Origin: Acidovorax sp. NCPPB 3576
Lineage (GTDB): Bacteria > Pseudomonadota > Gammaproteobacteria > Burkholderiales > Burkholderiaceae_C
Direction: 5' to 3'
Length of the DNA: 64,000 nt
Assembly (NCBI RefSeq): GCF_028473605.1
Contig: NZ_CP097267.1
Location: 1,473,501-1,537,500, forward strand
Part shown: positions 8,744 to 18,548 of the stretch, piece after piece
Layout: every line of letters begins with the position of its first letter
How positions within the stretch are numbered: the first letter of the stretch is position 1
Notes under the pieces: generated by a model
What the model was told of the DNA's origin: nothing
The model's database searches: none
What the model saw: the letters and a program-made list of their open reading frames with translations, nothing else
Translations under genes and position numbers: made by a program

Positions 8744-9682
8744 ATGCCTTCCATCGCGAATTATCGCGGGATCATCCCCGCCATCTCGTGCCCCTTCACC
8801 CCCGACCACCGCATCGACGAGCCCGCCCTGCGCAAGCTCGCCGCCTGGCTGGCCGGCCACGAGGGCGTGGTGGCCATCATGACCAACGGGCACACCGGCG
8901 AGGTGTTTTCCCTCACACCCGCCGAGCGCGCCGAGGTCACCCGCATCGTGGCCGACGAGCTGAAGGGCCGCACGCCCGTCATCTCCTCCATCGTCTGCGA
9001 GGGCCTGGCCGAAGCCGCCGAACATGCCCGCGCCGCCCAGGCCGCCGGCGCCGTGGCGCTGGATGTCATGCCCCCCCACCACTGGCTGCGCTTCGGCTTC
9101 ACGCCGGGCCATGCGCTGCAGTATTTCGAGGCCATCCACCGGGCCGCGCCGGGCCTGGATCTGGTGTGCCACGTGTACCCGGCCTGGACGCGTGCTTCGT
9201 ACTCGTCGCAGTTGCTGGCCGAACTGGCCCGGCTGCCCTACCTGCAGGCCTTCAAGGTGGGCCAGCGCGACATGAACAAGTACGCCCGCGACATCCAGGC
9301 GATCCGCGAGGCCGATGCCTCCAAGGCCATCCTGACCTGCCACGACGAATACCTGCTGGCCTCGATGGTGCAGGGCGTCGATGGCGCGCTGGTGGGCTTT
9401 GCCACCTTCATTCCGCAACTCATCATCGACCTGTGGAACGCCGTGAAGGCCGGCGACCTGAAGAAAGCCATGGCCGTGCAGGCGGTCATCACGCCGCTCA
9501 AGGACGCGGTGTACGGCGGCGGCGAGCCCACGGGCGAGGCCCATGCGCGCATGAAGGGCGGCATGTACCTGGCCGGCGTGATCGACGACGCCACCGTGCG
9601 CCCGCCCACCGAGGCGCCCAACGCACAGGAGGTCGAGGCTCTGCGCGCCGCCGTGCGGCAGGCGGGCCTGCTCCAGCGCTGA
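8744..9682 (+). CDS. dihydrodipicolinate synthase (DapA) family protein
   Basis: A 312-residue TIM-barrel protein of the class I aldolase/NAL superfamily. The motif equivalent to GTTGE reads NGHTGEVFSL, the tyrosine motif is HVYP, and the Schiff-base lysine is in AFKVGQRDM. The last differs clearly from the EASGD context of true DapA, so this is a catabolic relative (for example a 2-keto-3-deoxy-acid aldolase or dehydratase) rather than the lysine-pathway enzyme. A GGAGA ribosome-binding site precedes the ATG. It leads a co-directional set of four with a Bug binding protein, an SDR and a D-tartrate-dehydratase-like enzyme, arguing for hydroxy-acid or sugar-acid catabolism under the divergent LysR gene. 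Confidence 0.85.
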   Translation: MPSIANYRGIIPAISCPFTPDHRIDEPALRKLAAWLAGHEGVVAIMTNGHTGEVFSLTPAERAEVTRIVADELKGRTPVISSIVCEGLAEAAEHARAAQAAGAVALDVMPPHHWLRFGFTPGHALQYFEAIHRAAPGLDLVCHVYPAWTRASYSSQLLAELARLPYLQAFKVGQRDMNKYARDIQAIREADASKAILTCHDEYLLASMVQGVDGALVGFATFIPQLIIDLWNAVKAGDLKKAMAVQAVITPLKDAVYGGGEPTGEAHARMKGGMYLAGVIDDATVRPPTEAPNAQEVEALRAAVRQAGLLQR

Positions 9683-9767
9683 CTTGGGCGGACGCCATGA
9701 CAAGACGGGCCGCACCGCACGGCCCGCACCGGACATTCGCAACCCCCATAAAGACAGGAGACAAGCC

Positions 9768-10736
9768 ATGCAACGCAAGCCATTCCTCCGCGCCGTGCTC
9801 GGCGCCCTGGCGCTCGCCGCGGCCACCACCAGCGTTTTCGCGCAGACCTATCCGGCCAAGCCGGTGCGCGTGGTGATCCCCTTCCCGCCGGGCGGAACGC
9901 TCGATGCCGTGGGCCGCATGCTGGCGCAAAAGCTGGGTGAGCAGACGGGTCAGACGTTCATCATCGACAACAAGCCCGGCGGCAGCGGCGTGATCGGCGG
10001 CGACACGGTCGCCAAGGCCCCGGCGCACGGCTACACGCTGCTGTTCAGCGCCTCCACCTTCACGACCGCGCCGATGACGCTCAAGTCGGTCCCGTTCAGC
10101 GTCACGCGGGACTTCGCGCCCGTGGCGCTGGTGGCCAAGGCGCCCTTGTCGGTGGCGGTCAACAAGGACCTGCCGGTGACCGACATCCAATCCCTGCTGG
10201 GCTACGCCAGGAGCCACCCCGGCAAGATGACCTTCGCCGTGGGCTCCATCGGGTCGGCGGGGCATCTCTCGACCGAGCTGCTGAAACGGGCCGGCAAGAT
10301 CGACTACCTCATCGTGCCCTACAAGGGCACGGCCCCGGCCTTCCAGGACCTGATCGGCGGGCAGATCGACGGCTTCATCGACCCCATCCTCGGCTCGCTC
10401 CAGTACCACAAGAGCGGCATGCTGAAAGTGGTGGCCGTGACCTCCGCCCAGCGCGTGCCTAACCTGCCCGACGTGCCCACGGTGGCCGAGACCCTTCCCG
10501 GCTTCGAGTTCTACAGCTGGTACGGCCTGTGGGCCCCGGCCAAGACGCCGCCCGCGCTGGTGCAGCGCCTGAACGCCGAGGTGAACAAGGCCCTGGCCGG
10601 CGACATGGCCCAGAAGCTCAAGGACCAGGGCCTGCTCGTCACGCCGGGCAGCGTGGACGACTTCGCCAGGTTCCAGCGCGCCGACATGGAGCGCTCCCAG
10701 AAGATCGTGACCGAGGGCAATATCCGTGCGGAATGA
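9768..10736 (+). CDS. Bug-family tripartite tricarboxylate transporter substrate-binding protein
   Basis: A 322-residue periplasmic binding protein with signal peptide (KPFLRAVLGALALAAATT, cut after VFAQ). It carries the Bug family's IPFPPGGTLDAVGRMLA, DNKPGGSGVIGGD and C-terminal WYGLWAPAKTP signatures. The frame extends upstream to 9684, but the ATG at 9768 has an AGGAGA site and starts the signal peptide. Its 3' end overlaps the SDR start by 11 bases. Within the operon it is the probable capture protein for the acid handled by the neighbouring DapA-family enzyme, SDR and tartrate dehydratase. Confidence 0.9.
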   Translation: MQRKPFLRAVLGALALAAATTSVFAQTYPAKPVRVVIPFPPGGTLDAVGRMLAQKLGEQTGQTFIIDNKPGGSGVIGGDTVAKAPAHGYTLLFSASTFTTAPMTLKSVPFSVTRDFAPVALVAKAPLSVAVNKDLPVTDIQSLLGYARSHPGKMTFAVGSIGSAGHLSTELLKRAGKIDYLIVPYKGTAPAFQDLIGGQIDGFIDPILGSLQYHKSGMLKVVAVTSAQRVPNLPDVPTVAETLPGFEFYSWYGLWAPAKTPPALVQRLNAEVNKALAGDMAQKLKDQGLLVTPGSVDDFARFQRADMERSQKIVTEGNIRAE

Positions 10737-11439
10737 CGGCACGCCGCCACCCGGCGCCCATGCCGCCGTCACCGGCAGCAGCAGCGGCATCGGCCGCGCC
10801 ATCGCCGAATCGCTGCTGGCGGCGGGCTGGCACGTGAGCGGGCTGGACGTGGCCGCGCCGACCATCGAACACGCCGCGTTCACGCCCGTGGCCGTGGATC
10901 TGGCCGATGGCGAAGACATCGCCCGTGCCGCCGCGGGGCTGCCGGCCGTCCAGGCCCTGGTGCATGCCGCCGGCGTGCTGCGCGTGGGCCCGCTGGGCCG
11001 GCTGGACCACGCGGGCGGCGAGCTGATGTGGCGCCTGCACGTCGATGCCGCCACGCGCCTGGCCGATGCCATCGTGCCCGCCATGGCCGCGCGCGGGCAG
11101 GGCCGGGTGGTGTTCATCGGCAGCCGCGTGGCGCAGGGCATGCCCGGGCGCGGCCAGTACGCGGCCACCAAGGCGGCGCTGGTCGCGCTGGCGCGCAGCT
11201 GGGCGGCCGAAGTGGCGGGGCAGGGCGTGACGGTGAACGTCGTCTCGCCCGCCGCCACGGCCACCGGCATGCTGAACGACCCGGCCCGCGCCGGCAGCGC
11301 ACCGCGCCTGCCGCCCATCGGCCGCCTCATCGAGCCCGGCGAGATCGCCGCGCTCGTGGGCTACCTGTTGTCGCCACCGGCGGCGGCCATCACGGGGCAG
11401 GACATCGCCATCTGCGGGGGCTCTTCGCTCGCCCGCTGA
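10726..11439 (+). CDS. short-chain dehydrogenase/reductase (SDR)
   Basis: A 237-residue classical SDR. The cofactor motif TGSSSGIG lies near residue 15, and the catalytic motif YAATK near residue 145, with a serine (FIGSR) about 13 residues before it. The acidic residue after strand 2 (SGLDVA) suggests preference for NAD(H). It starts 11 bases inside the Bug gene, so translation is probably coupled. Substrate unknown; by context it would oxidise or reduce a hydroxy or keto acid in the same route as the DapA-family protein and the tartrate-dehydratase-like enzyme. Confidence 0.88.
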   Translation: MRNDGTPPPGAHAAVTGSSSGIGRAIAESLLAAGWHVSGLDVAAPTIEHAAFTPVAVDLADGEDIARAAAGLPAVQALVHAAGVLRVGPLGRLDHAGGELMWRLHVDAATRLADAIVPAMAARGQGRVVFIGSRVAQGMPGRGQYAATKAALVALARSWAAEVAGQGVTVNVVSPAATATGMLNDPARAGSAPRLPPIGRLIEPGEIAALVGYLLSPPAAAITGQDIAICGGSSLAR

Positions 11440-11467
11440 TCCTTCTTTTCTCAACCACCCGACCACC

Positions 11468-12634
11468 ATGAAAATCGTCGATATCGTCGAATCCACCCGC
11501 CCGATCCAATCGGACATCCGCAACGCCTACATCGATTTTTCGAAGATGACCCTGAGCCTGGTGGCCGTCGTCACCGACGTGGTCCGCGACGGCAAGCCGG
11601 TGATCGGCTACGGCTTCAATTCCAACGGCCGCTACGGCCAGGGCGCGCTGATGCGCGACCGCTTCATCCCGCGCGTGCTCGAAGCCGACCCCGCCACGCT
11701 GGTGGATGCGACGGGCGAGAACCTCGACCCGCACAAGGTCTGGGCCCGCATGATGATCAACGAAAAGCCCGGCGGCCACGGCGAGCGCTCGGTGGCCGTG
11801 GGCACCATCGACATGGCCGTGTGGGACGCGGTGGCCAAGATCGCCGGCCAGCCGCTCTATCAGTTGCTGGCCGAACGCTACGGCAACGGCACGCCCGACC
11901 CGCGCGTCTTCGTGTATGCCGCCGGCGGCTACTACTACCCCGGCAAGGGGCTGGACGGCCTCAAGAAGGAAATGGAGAGCTACCTGGCGCGCGGCTATTC
12001 GGTGGTCAAGATGAAGATCGGCGGCGCCTCGCTGGCCGACGATTGCGAGCGCATCGAGTCGGTGCTCAAGATCCTCGGCCCGGGCCAGCAACTGGCGGTG
12101 GATGCCAACGGCCGGTTCGACCTGCCGACCGCCATCGACTACGGCCGCGCCCTGTCCCAGTACCCGCTGTTCTGGTACGAAGAGGCGGGCGACCCGCTCG
12201 ACTACGAACTGCAGGCCAAGCTGGGAGAGGTGTACCAGGGCCCCATGGCCACGGGCGAGAACCTGTTTTCGATGCAGGACGCGCGCAACCTCATCCGCCA
12301 CGGCGGCATGCACAAGGACCGCGACTGGCTGCAGTTCGACTGCGCCCTGAGCTACGGCCTGGTCGAATACCTGCGCACGCTGGACATGCTCAAGGACCAT
12401 GGCTGGTCCCCCAGCCGCTGCATCCCCCACGGCGGCCACCAGATGTCGCTGGCCATCGCGGCGGGCCTGGGCCTGGGCGGCAACGAGAGCTATCCCGACC
12501 TGTTCCAGCCCTACGGCGGCTTTCCGGACGGCGTGAAGGTGGAGAGCGGCTACGTCACGCTGCCGCCGTTGCCGGGCATCGGGTTCGAGGGCAAATCCGA
12601 CCTGATCGCGGAGATGCGTGCGCTGGCTTCCTGA
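11468..12634 (+). CDS. tarD: D(-)-tartrate dehydratase-like enolase superfamily enzyme
   Basis: A 388-residue mandelate-racemase-group enolase-superfamily enzyme, which would dehydrate D-tartrate to oxaloacetate. Seen: the KxK acid/base motif in VVKMKIGG, metal ligands in VDANGRFD, WYEEAGDPLDYEL and ATGENLF, and the catalytic histidine in CIPHGGHQM. The N-terminal capping domain contains DVVRDGKPVIGYGFNSNGRYGQG and MMINEKPGGHGERS. These stretches match my memory of the characterised Bradyrhizobium enzyme very closely over the whole length, hence the symbol. It ends the DapA-family/Bug/SDR operon. If correct, the operon may import and degrade tartrate or a related diacid, though the DapA-family gene would then need a separate explanation. 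Confidence 0.82.
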   Translation: MKIVDIVESTRPIQSDIRNAYIDFSKMTLSLVAVVTDVVRDGKPVIGYGFNSNGRYGQGALMRDRFIPRVLEADPATLVDATGENLDPHKVWARMMINEKPGGHGERSVAVGTIDMAVWDAVAKIAGQPLYQLLAERYGNGTPDPRVFVYAAGGYYYPGKGLDGLKKEMESYLARGYSVVKMKIGGASLADDCERIESVLKILGPGQQLAVDANGRFDLPTAIDYGRALSQYPLFWYEEAGDPLDYELQAKLGEVYQGPMATGENLFSMQDARNLIRHGGMHKDRDWLQFDCALSYGLVEYLRTLDMLKDHGWSPSRCIPHGGHQMSLAIAAGLGLGGNESYPDLFQPYGGFPDGVKVESGYVTLPPLPGIGFEGKSDLIAEMRALAS

Positions 12635-12651
12635 AAAAGGTTTGGGGAGGT

Positions 12652-12713
12652 TTGCTATTAAAAAGTGAGCAATATGCCCTAGTGGAATATGCGCTGATGG
12701 CCTTTTTGATCAT
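12652..12713. repeat. dispersed stem-loop repeat, copy B
   Basis: Core TTGCTATT and GTGAGCAA (imperfect stem), followed by ATGCCCTAGT, then TGCGCT and a T-rich tail. Blocks and spacing are shared with copies C (29143) and D (31797, inverted). It starts 17 bases after the tarD-like stop codon. The rest of the 256-bp gap before the LysR gene holds no gene I can support. Confidence 0.75.
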
Positions 12714-12890
12714 GATCGGTGCCCCGGTGGCATCGCCCTGCTGCCCGGCTTCGCCATGCGATGCCGGGCGTTTGACATTGGGGGTGGCGCGGGGCATGCG
12801 CGTGCCTTTATGCTGGCCGAGGCGCAGTGAAGGGGCGGTATTTGCTTGTATGGTCGTTGTTCTCGTGTCCTTTCGCGCCCACCCATCCCC

Positions 12891-13790
12891 ATGGACATCA
12901 AGACCCTTCGCCTTTTCGTGGAAATCGCCAAACACGGCAGCTTCGCCGAAGCGGCCAAGGTGGTGTGTGCCACGCAGTCGGCGGTCAGCAAGGCGATGAA
13001 GGGCCTCGAATCCGAAATGGGCGTGCAACTGCTCGCGCGCTCGGGCCGGGGCAAGGGCCTGACCGCCGCGGGCGACCTGCTGCTTCGCCGCGCGGTGAAC
13101 ATCCTGCAAGAGGTGCGCGGGCTGGAGGGCGAGCTGGCGGAAATGCAGCAGGTGCAGCGCGGCAGCCTGCGCATCGGCTTTCCCCGCATGGGCACCAGCG
13201 CGTACTACGCGGGGCTGTTCACCGAGTTCCGGCGGCGCTTTCCGGCCATCGATGTCACCATGGTGGTCGAGCCGCTCGACCGGCTGGAATCGCAAATGCG
13301 TGCGGGCGAGGTGGAACTGGCGGCGCTGTTGGCGCCGGCCGCCCATGACTTCGAATGGCAGCATGTGCGCACCGAGCCCGTGGTCGCCATGGTGCCGCAG
13401 GCCTTCGTGCCCAGCGGCACCACGCGCATTTCGCTCGCTGCCCTGGCGCAATGGCCGCTCATCCTGTTCGAAGAGGGCACGACCGTGAACCAGGCCATCC
13501 TGCAGGCCTGTGCCCGGCAAGGCGTGCGGCCCAGCGTGTCGGTGATGGGCACCGGCCAGGTCGATTTCATGATGCAACTGGTGGCGCAGCAACTCGGGGT
13601 GATCCTGCTGCCGCGCGTCATCACGCGCTGGAACAAGCACCCCGGCGTGTGCTACCTCGACGTGGACGATCTGCCCTCCATCTGGCACTTCACGCTGGCG
13701 TGGCGCCGCGGCGTGCCCCACACGCCCGCGGCGCGCGCCTGGCTGGACCTCGCCCAGGACTACTTCCAGGTGCGCCAGCTGGGCTGCTGA
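12891..13790 (+). CDS. LysR-family transcriptional regulator
   Basis: A 299-residue LysR regulator of the CynR/CbbR-like length class. The N-terminal HTH is MDIKTLRLFVEIAKHGSFAE then QSAVSKAMKGLE, and the effector domain runs from about residue 90. The frame is open from 12846, but the ATG at 12891 fits the family start. It lies downstream of and co-directional with the tartrate-type operon, separated by a repeat-containing gap, so it may or may not belong to that regulon. Its 3' end faces the chemotaxis pseudogene, 24 bp away. Confidence 0.9.
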   Translation: MDIKTLRLFVEIAKHGSFAEAAKVVCATQSAVSKAMKGLESEMGVQLLARSGRGKGLTAAGDLLLRRAVNILQEVRGLEGELAEMQQVQRGSLRIGFPRMGTSAYYAGLFTEFRRRFPAIDVTMVVEPLDRLESQMRAGEVELAALLAPAAHDFEWQHVRTEPVVAMVPQAFVPSGTTRISLAALAQWPLILFEEGTTVNQAILQACARQGVRPSVSVMGTGQVDFMMQLVAQQLGVILLPRVITRWNKHPGVCYLDVDDLPSIWHFTLAWRRGVPHTPAARAWLDLAQDYFQVRQLGC

Positions 13791-13814
13791 ACCCGCCGGG
13801 CGGTGCCGTTGGCT

Positions 13815-15482
13815 TCAGTAGGCGCCTGACGAGCCGATCAGCCGCTGCGAGGGTGCCGGCAACGCGCCAGGGCGGCTGGCACTGCGGGCGGTGGCGGCCG
13901 CAGGGGCGGCCGTGCCGGTATCGGTGTCGCCCGGCAGGCGGAACTGGGCCACCATGCGCGAGAGCGATTCGGCCTGGAACTTCAGGCTGTCCGCCGCTGC
14001 CGCGCTTTCCTCCACCAGTGCGGCGTTCTGCTGCGTGACCTGGTCGAGTTGCTGCACCGCATCGCCCACCTGGTTGATCCCGCTCGACTGCTCGGCGCTG
14101 GCCGCGCTGATCTCCGACAGCAGCGTGGACACCTGCGTGACCTGCGACACCACCTCGTCCATGGTGCGGCCTGCCTGGGCGACCAGATCGCTGCCGGAGC
14201 TCACGCGCGAAACGCTGGCTTCGATCATCGCCTTGATCTCCTTGGCGGCCTCCGCCGAGCGGCCCGCGAGCGAGCGCACCTCGCTGGCCACCACCGCGAA
14301 GCCGCGGCCTTGCTCGCCCGCACGGGCCGCCTCCACCGCCGCGTTCAGCGCGAGGATGTTGGTCTGGAAGGCAATGCCATCGATCACGCCGATGATCTCC
14401 GCCATGCGGCTGGAGCTTTGCTGGATGTCCTGCATGGTGGACACCACGTTGCTCACCACCGAGCCGCCCTGCGTGGCCACGGCCGAAGCGCCGGCGGCCA
14501 GCTGGTGCGCGCGGCGGGCGGAGTCCGCGTTCTGCTGCACGGTGGAGGTCAGCTCCTCCATCGACGCTGCGGTCTCCTCGAGGTTGCTGGCCTGTTCCTC
14601 GGTGCGCTGGCTCAGGTCGGCATTGCCATTGGCGATCTGCACCGAGCCCGTCGCGATGGAGTCGGCACTCGTACGCACGTTGCCCACGATCTGCACCAGG
14701 CTTGCGTTCATGCGCTGCAGCGCATTGAGCAACTGGCCCACTTCGTCCTTGCTGTTCACCTAGATGTGCGACGTCAAGTCGCCCGCGGCCACGGTTTCGG
14801 CGATCAGCACGGCGCGGCCGATGGGGCGGGTGATGGAGCGCGTGATGAGCCAGCCCAGCACGAAGGACACGGCCACTGCCGCGCAAGCGATGCCGATGAT
14901 GAGCTGAAAGCCCGTCTTCACCTCGCGGTCCGCGCCGTCGCTGGCCTTGTCCATCTGCTGCTGCTGGTGATCGGACATCTTGTCGAGGGTTGCCATGTAG
15001 GCCAACTGGTTGCGCCGCAGCGTGTTGGCCAGCAGGCCCTTGGCTTCCTCGGTCTGGCTTGCGCGGATCAGCGAAAGGAAGGCGTCCACGTCCTTCGAAT
15101 AGGCGGCACGCTGCTCCAGCGTATCTGCGAGCAGCCGCTTGCCCGTGTCGCTTTGCACTGTGGGCGTGAGTTTGGCGTACATGCCGGTGATGAGTTCGCG
15201 GCTGCCTTCGATGCCCTTGATCTCCTGCGCCCGCTGGGCCGCGTCATCGAAGATCACCAGGTTGCGCACGTAGCGGGCCTGCTGATCGACCTCGTCGGAA
15301 ATGTCGGTTAGCAGCCGGACCTTCACGTAATAGTCCTTGGTCACCAGCGTGAGTGCCTGGTTCACGTTGCCCAGTGCCGACATGGAGATGCCCGCCACCA
15401 GGATCAGCAATGCGATCGTCGAAAGAAACGCCAGCGTGATGCGGGGGCCGATGCGAAGGTTTCCGAAAAATCGGTGGTTCAT
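13815..15482 (-). pseudogene. methyl-accepting chemotaxis protein interrupted by an in-frame amber codon
   Basis: Two adjacent reading frames in the same phase (14760-15482 and 13815-14759) make one complete Tar/Tsr-like receptor broken by a single TAG at 14760-14762. The first part has TM1 (about residues 15-35), a four-helix periplasmic domain, TM2 and the start of HAMP (TRSITRPIGRAVLIAE, ending GDLTSHI). The second part continues HAMP ([16 protein letters not shown]) and has the whole cytoplasmic signalling domain, including the hairpin tip [21 protein letters not shown] single base change from CAG or GAG explains the stop. The second part could start at the GTG right after the stop, giving a soluble signalling domain, but no good ribosome-binding site is seen. 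Nonsense mutation, strain-level pseudogene or sequencing error are all possible. Confidence 0.85.
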
Positions 15483-15845
15483 GGGAAGTGGTTCTTTCTT
15501 GGTGGGCCAGAAAAAAATGCGCCACCCGCATGTTCTTTGACGGAGTTGCGGATGGCGCGCACTTCACTTCCTCGATTGCGGCGCGCGTTTCGCCCCATGG
15601 GCCAGCCGCTTCGGCTTCCCTCCTCTCTCCCTCTCCATCTGCGTGGAAACTTGCTGGCAGTGCAATGTCTTTCGTAAGTCTATGTTTCAGATTTTCAAAC
15701 CAAAAGCGAATTTTTGGAAAGCAACACGTGCCAATTTCGCATGTCTGGCCCAGCGCCGCATGTGGCGTCCGGCCATTTTTCGGAGGGTGGTGGGGCTCTT
15801 TCCTGCAAGGCCCAAAGGGTGCTTTCGGGAAAACATCCAGCCATG
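15483..15845. other. gene-free region upstream of the chemotaxis gene
   Basis: Between the chemotaxis gene start and the rpoD terminator. It is unusually A/T-rich around 15660-15725 relative to its surroundings, which would suit a promoter for the minus-strand receptor gene. I could not find a convincing flagellar sigma-28 or sigma-70 element, and none of the short open frames here has protein-like composition. Confidence 0.5.
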
Positions 15846-15878
15846 AAAAAAGCCTGTCCCCGCAAGGCGGGGACAGGC
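15846..15878 (-). terminator. intrinsic terminator of rpoD
   Basis: Read on the minus strand, a 12-base stem (GCCTGTCCCCGC paired with its complement, loop CTT) spans 15878-15852 and is followed by six T at 15851-15846. It lies about 50 bp after the rpoD stop codon, the right place and form for a Rho-independent terminator. Confidence 0.9.
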
Positions 15879-15927
15879 TTTGGATCGCGCAGGCCGAGGT
15901 GAGTCGGCTTTTTGCGGATGCTGCCGC

Positions 15928-18294
15928 TTACAGCGAGTCGATGAAGCTGCGCAGCTTGTCGGAACGGCTGGGGTGCTTGAGCTTGCGCAGCGCCTTGGCT
16001 TCTATCTGGCGGATGCGCTCGCGCGTCACGTCGAACTGCTTGCCCACTTCTTCCAGCGTGTGGTCGGTGGACATTTCGATCCCGAAGCGCATGCGCAGCA
16101 CCTTGGCTTCGCGCGGCGTGAGGCCGTCCAGGATGTCCTTGACCACGTCGCGCAGGCCAGCCTGCATGGCGGCGTCGATCGGGGCGGTGTTGGCACCGTC
16201 CTCGATGAAGTCGCCCAGGTGGCTGTCGTCGTCGTCGCCGATCGGCGTTTCCATGGAGATCGGCTCTTTGGCGATCTTCATGATCTTGCGGATCTTGTCT
16301 TCCGGAATCTCCATCTTCGCGGCCAGGATGGATGCATCGGGCTCGAAGCCGAACTCCTGCAGATGCTGGCGCGAGATGCGGTTCATCTTGTTGATCGTCT
16401 CGATCATGTGCACCGGAATGCGGATGGTGCGGGCCTGATCGGCGATCGAGCGCGTGATGGCCTGGCGGATCCACCACGTGGCGTAGGTCGAGAATTTGTA
16501 GCCGCGGCGGTATTCGAACTTGTCCACCGCCTTCATCAGGCCGATGTTGCCTTCCTGGATCAAATCGAGGAACTGCAGGCCGCGGTTCGTGTACTTCTTG
16601 GCGATGGAGATCACGAGGCGCAGGTTGGCCTCGATCATTTCCTTCTTGGCATCGCGCGAGGACGATTCGCCCTCGTTCATGCGCTTGTTGATGTCCTTGA
16701 GCTGGGGCAGCGGCACCACGACGCGCGCCTGCAGGTCCATCAGGCGCTGCTGCAGTTCCTGCACGGGCGGAATATTGCGCTGCAGCACGGTGCTCCAGGG
16801 CTTGCCGGACGCGGCCTGCTTTTCCACCCACTTGAGGTTCAGCAGGTTGGGCGGAAATTCCTTGATGAAGGTTTCCTGCGGCATGCCGCACTTGTCCACG
16901 ATGATGCGGCGCAGCTCGCGCTCTTTCTTGCGCACGTCGTCCACCTGGCCACGCACCATGTCGCACAGCTTCTCGATGGTCTTGGCGGTGAAGCGGATGG
17001 TCATCAGCTCCGCCGACAGGGCCTGCTGTGCCTTCATGTACGCGGGCGTGCCGTAGCCTTCCTTGTCGTAGATCTTGTGGACCTTCTCGAACAGCGAACG
17101 CATGGTGTCGAAGCGGGAAAGGGCTTCGCGCTTCAATTCCTCGAGCTTCTTGGTCAGCGCCTTGGAGCCGCCCTTGCCGTCGTCGTCGTCCTCTTCGTCG
17201 AATTCGTCGAAGTCTTCTTCGGCCACGTAATCGTCGGCTTCATTGGGGTTGGAGAAGCCGTCCACGATGGTGGAGATGACGACCTTGCCCTCGCGAATCT
17301 CTTCGCCCATGTTCAGGATCTCGGCGATGGTGGCGGGCGATGCGCTGATCGCCTCCATCATGGCCTGCAGGCCGCCTTCGATGCGCTTGGCGATTTCGAT
17401 TTCGCCTTCGCGGGTGAGCAGCTCCACCGTGCCCATTTCGCGCATGTACATGCGCACGGGGTCGGTGGTTCGGCCGAATTCGCTGTCCACGGTGGACAGG
17501 GCCGCTTCGGCTTCCTCTTCCGCTTCTTCGACGGTCGCCGCGGTGGGCGTCACGTTGTTCTGGAACAGAGTCTCGGCATCGGGCGTCTGCTCGTACACGG
17601 CCACACCCATGTCGTTGAGCATCGTGACCACGACTTCCATCGTCTCGGCATCGACCAGCTTGTCGGGCAAGTGGTCGGAGATTTCGACCTGCGTCAGGTA
17701 GCCGCGCGTCTTGCCCAGGGTGATCAGGGTCTTCAGGCGAGAGCGGCGCTTGGCCAGGTCTTCCTCGGACAGGACCGTCTCGTCCAGGCCGAATTCCTTC
17801 ATCAAGGCGCGTTCCTTCGCCTTGCTGATCTTCATGCGAAGGGGCTTGACCTTCTCGACCGTGGCCGTGGGGGTGGCTTCGGCTTCGGGCTCGCCTTCGA
17901 GGTCGGCTTCGATGTCCGACAGGTCGGCATCGTCGCCCACGGCATCATCGTCTGCGCCGGCCTTGGGCTTGCGGCCCCGCTTGGCGGGCGCCTTGTCGGC
18001 AGCGGCGGCGCCGGCGGCCTTGGCCGGGCGGCCAGGGCGCTTCTTGGGCGTTTCGTCGTCAGCGGAGGCCGCAGCGGCTTTGGCGCGGGCGGGCTTCTTG
18101 AGTTCTTCGGAGGCTTCGGCCTTGTCAGAGGACTTGTTCACGGGCACGGTATGGACTTTCTTGGCGGCTGGAGCAGCGGCGGCCAGGGCCTTCTTGGGCT
18201 CGGTCGTTGCGGCTTTGGCAGCAGGTTTGGAAGCGGCCTTCGCGGCGGAGCCTGGGGCGGACTTGGGCGACTTCGCGGACTTTTGAGCGGGCAT
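15928..18294 (-). CDS. rpoD: RNA polymerase primary sigma factor (sigma-70)
   Basis: The 788-residue housekeeping sigma factor. Residues 1 to about 190 are a Lys/Ala/Pro-rich extension longer than in E. coli. Region 1.1 follows ([19 protein letters not shown]), then a long non-conserved insert with acidic runs, region 2 ([36 protein letters not shown]), region 3, and region 4.2 with the [23 protein letters not shown], ending KLRSFIDSL. The ATG at 18292-18294 has GAGGTG upstream; the frame is open to 18477, but that part lacks a conserved protein sequence. It follows dnaG as in the classical macromolecular synthesis operon, with its own likely promoter in the 254-bp gap. Confidence 0.97.
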   Translation of the reverse strand: MPAQKSAKSPKSAPGSAAKAASKPAAKAATTEPKKALAAAAPAAKKVHTVPVNKSSDKAEASEELKKPARAKAAAASADDETPKKRPGRPAKAAGAAAADKAPAKRGRKPKAGADDDAVGDDADLSDIEADLEGEPEAEATPTATVEKVKPLRMKISKAKERALMKEFGLDETVLSEEDLAKRRSRLKTLITLGKTRGYLTQVEISDHLPDKLVDAETMEVVVTMLNDMGVAVYEQTPDAETLFQNNVTPTAATVEEAEEEAEAALSTVDSEFGRTTDPVRMYMREMGTVELLTREGEIEIAKRIEGGLQAMMEAISASPATIAEILNMGEEIREGKVVISTIVDGFSNPNEADDYVAEEDFDEFDEEDDDDGKGGSKALTKKLEELKREALSRFDTMRSLFEKVHKIYDKEGYGTPAYMKAQQALSAELMTIRFTAKTIEKLCDMVRGQVDDVRKKERELRRIIVDKCGMPQETFIKEFPPNLLNLKWVEKQAASGKPWSTVLQRNIPPVQELQQRLMDLQARVVVPLPQLKDINKRMNEGESSSRDAKKEMIEANLRLVISIAKKYTNRGLQFLDLIQEGNIGLMKAVDKFEYRRGYKFSTYATWWIRQAITRSIADQARTIRIPVHMIETINKMNRISRQHLQEFGFEPDASILAAKMEIPEDKIRKIMKIAKEPISMETPIGDDDDSHLGDFIEDGANTAPIDAAMQAGLRDVVKDILDGLTPREAKVLRMRFGIEMSTDHTLEEVGKQFDVTRERIRQIEAKALRKLKHPSRSDKLRSFIDSL

Positions 18295-18526
18295 GGACAC
18301 CTCAGGATCAAAAACGGACACAAAGAAAACGCAAGCGCCATGGATCCCGGCGCGGGTGGCACGGCAAAGGCCGGAGCCTTCGCGGTTCGAGGGAGCGACC
18401 CTCAGGGGCAAGATGTGTGGGCGAACATTTGGTGTGCAGTCCTTGCGGTGTGAAGGGCGGTCGTGCGTGTGTGTCACGGTTGCCCGGCCCGGAGGTGCTG
18501 CTGTCGCTCTTGCCGATGAACCCTAC

Positions 18527-18532
18527 ATTATA
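18527..18532 (-). promoter_or_regulatory. perfect TATAAT -10 box, probable rpoD promoter
   Basis: On the minus strand TATAAT occurs in the gap between dnaG and rpoD, about 230 bases before the rpoD start. A TTGAAA lies 14 bases upstream, too close for an ideal -35; at 17 bases spacing only GGCTTG is found. The remainder of the gap (18295-18526) has no gene and could be a long leader. Confidence 0.45.
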
Positions 18533-18548
18533 GCGGCCAAGGGGAATT

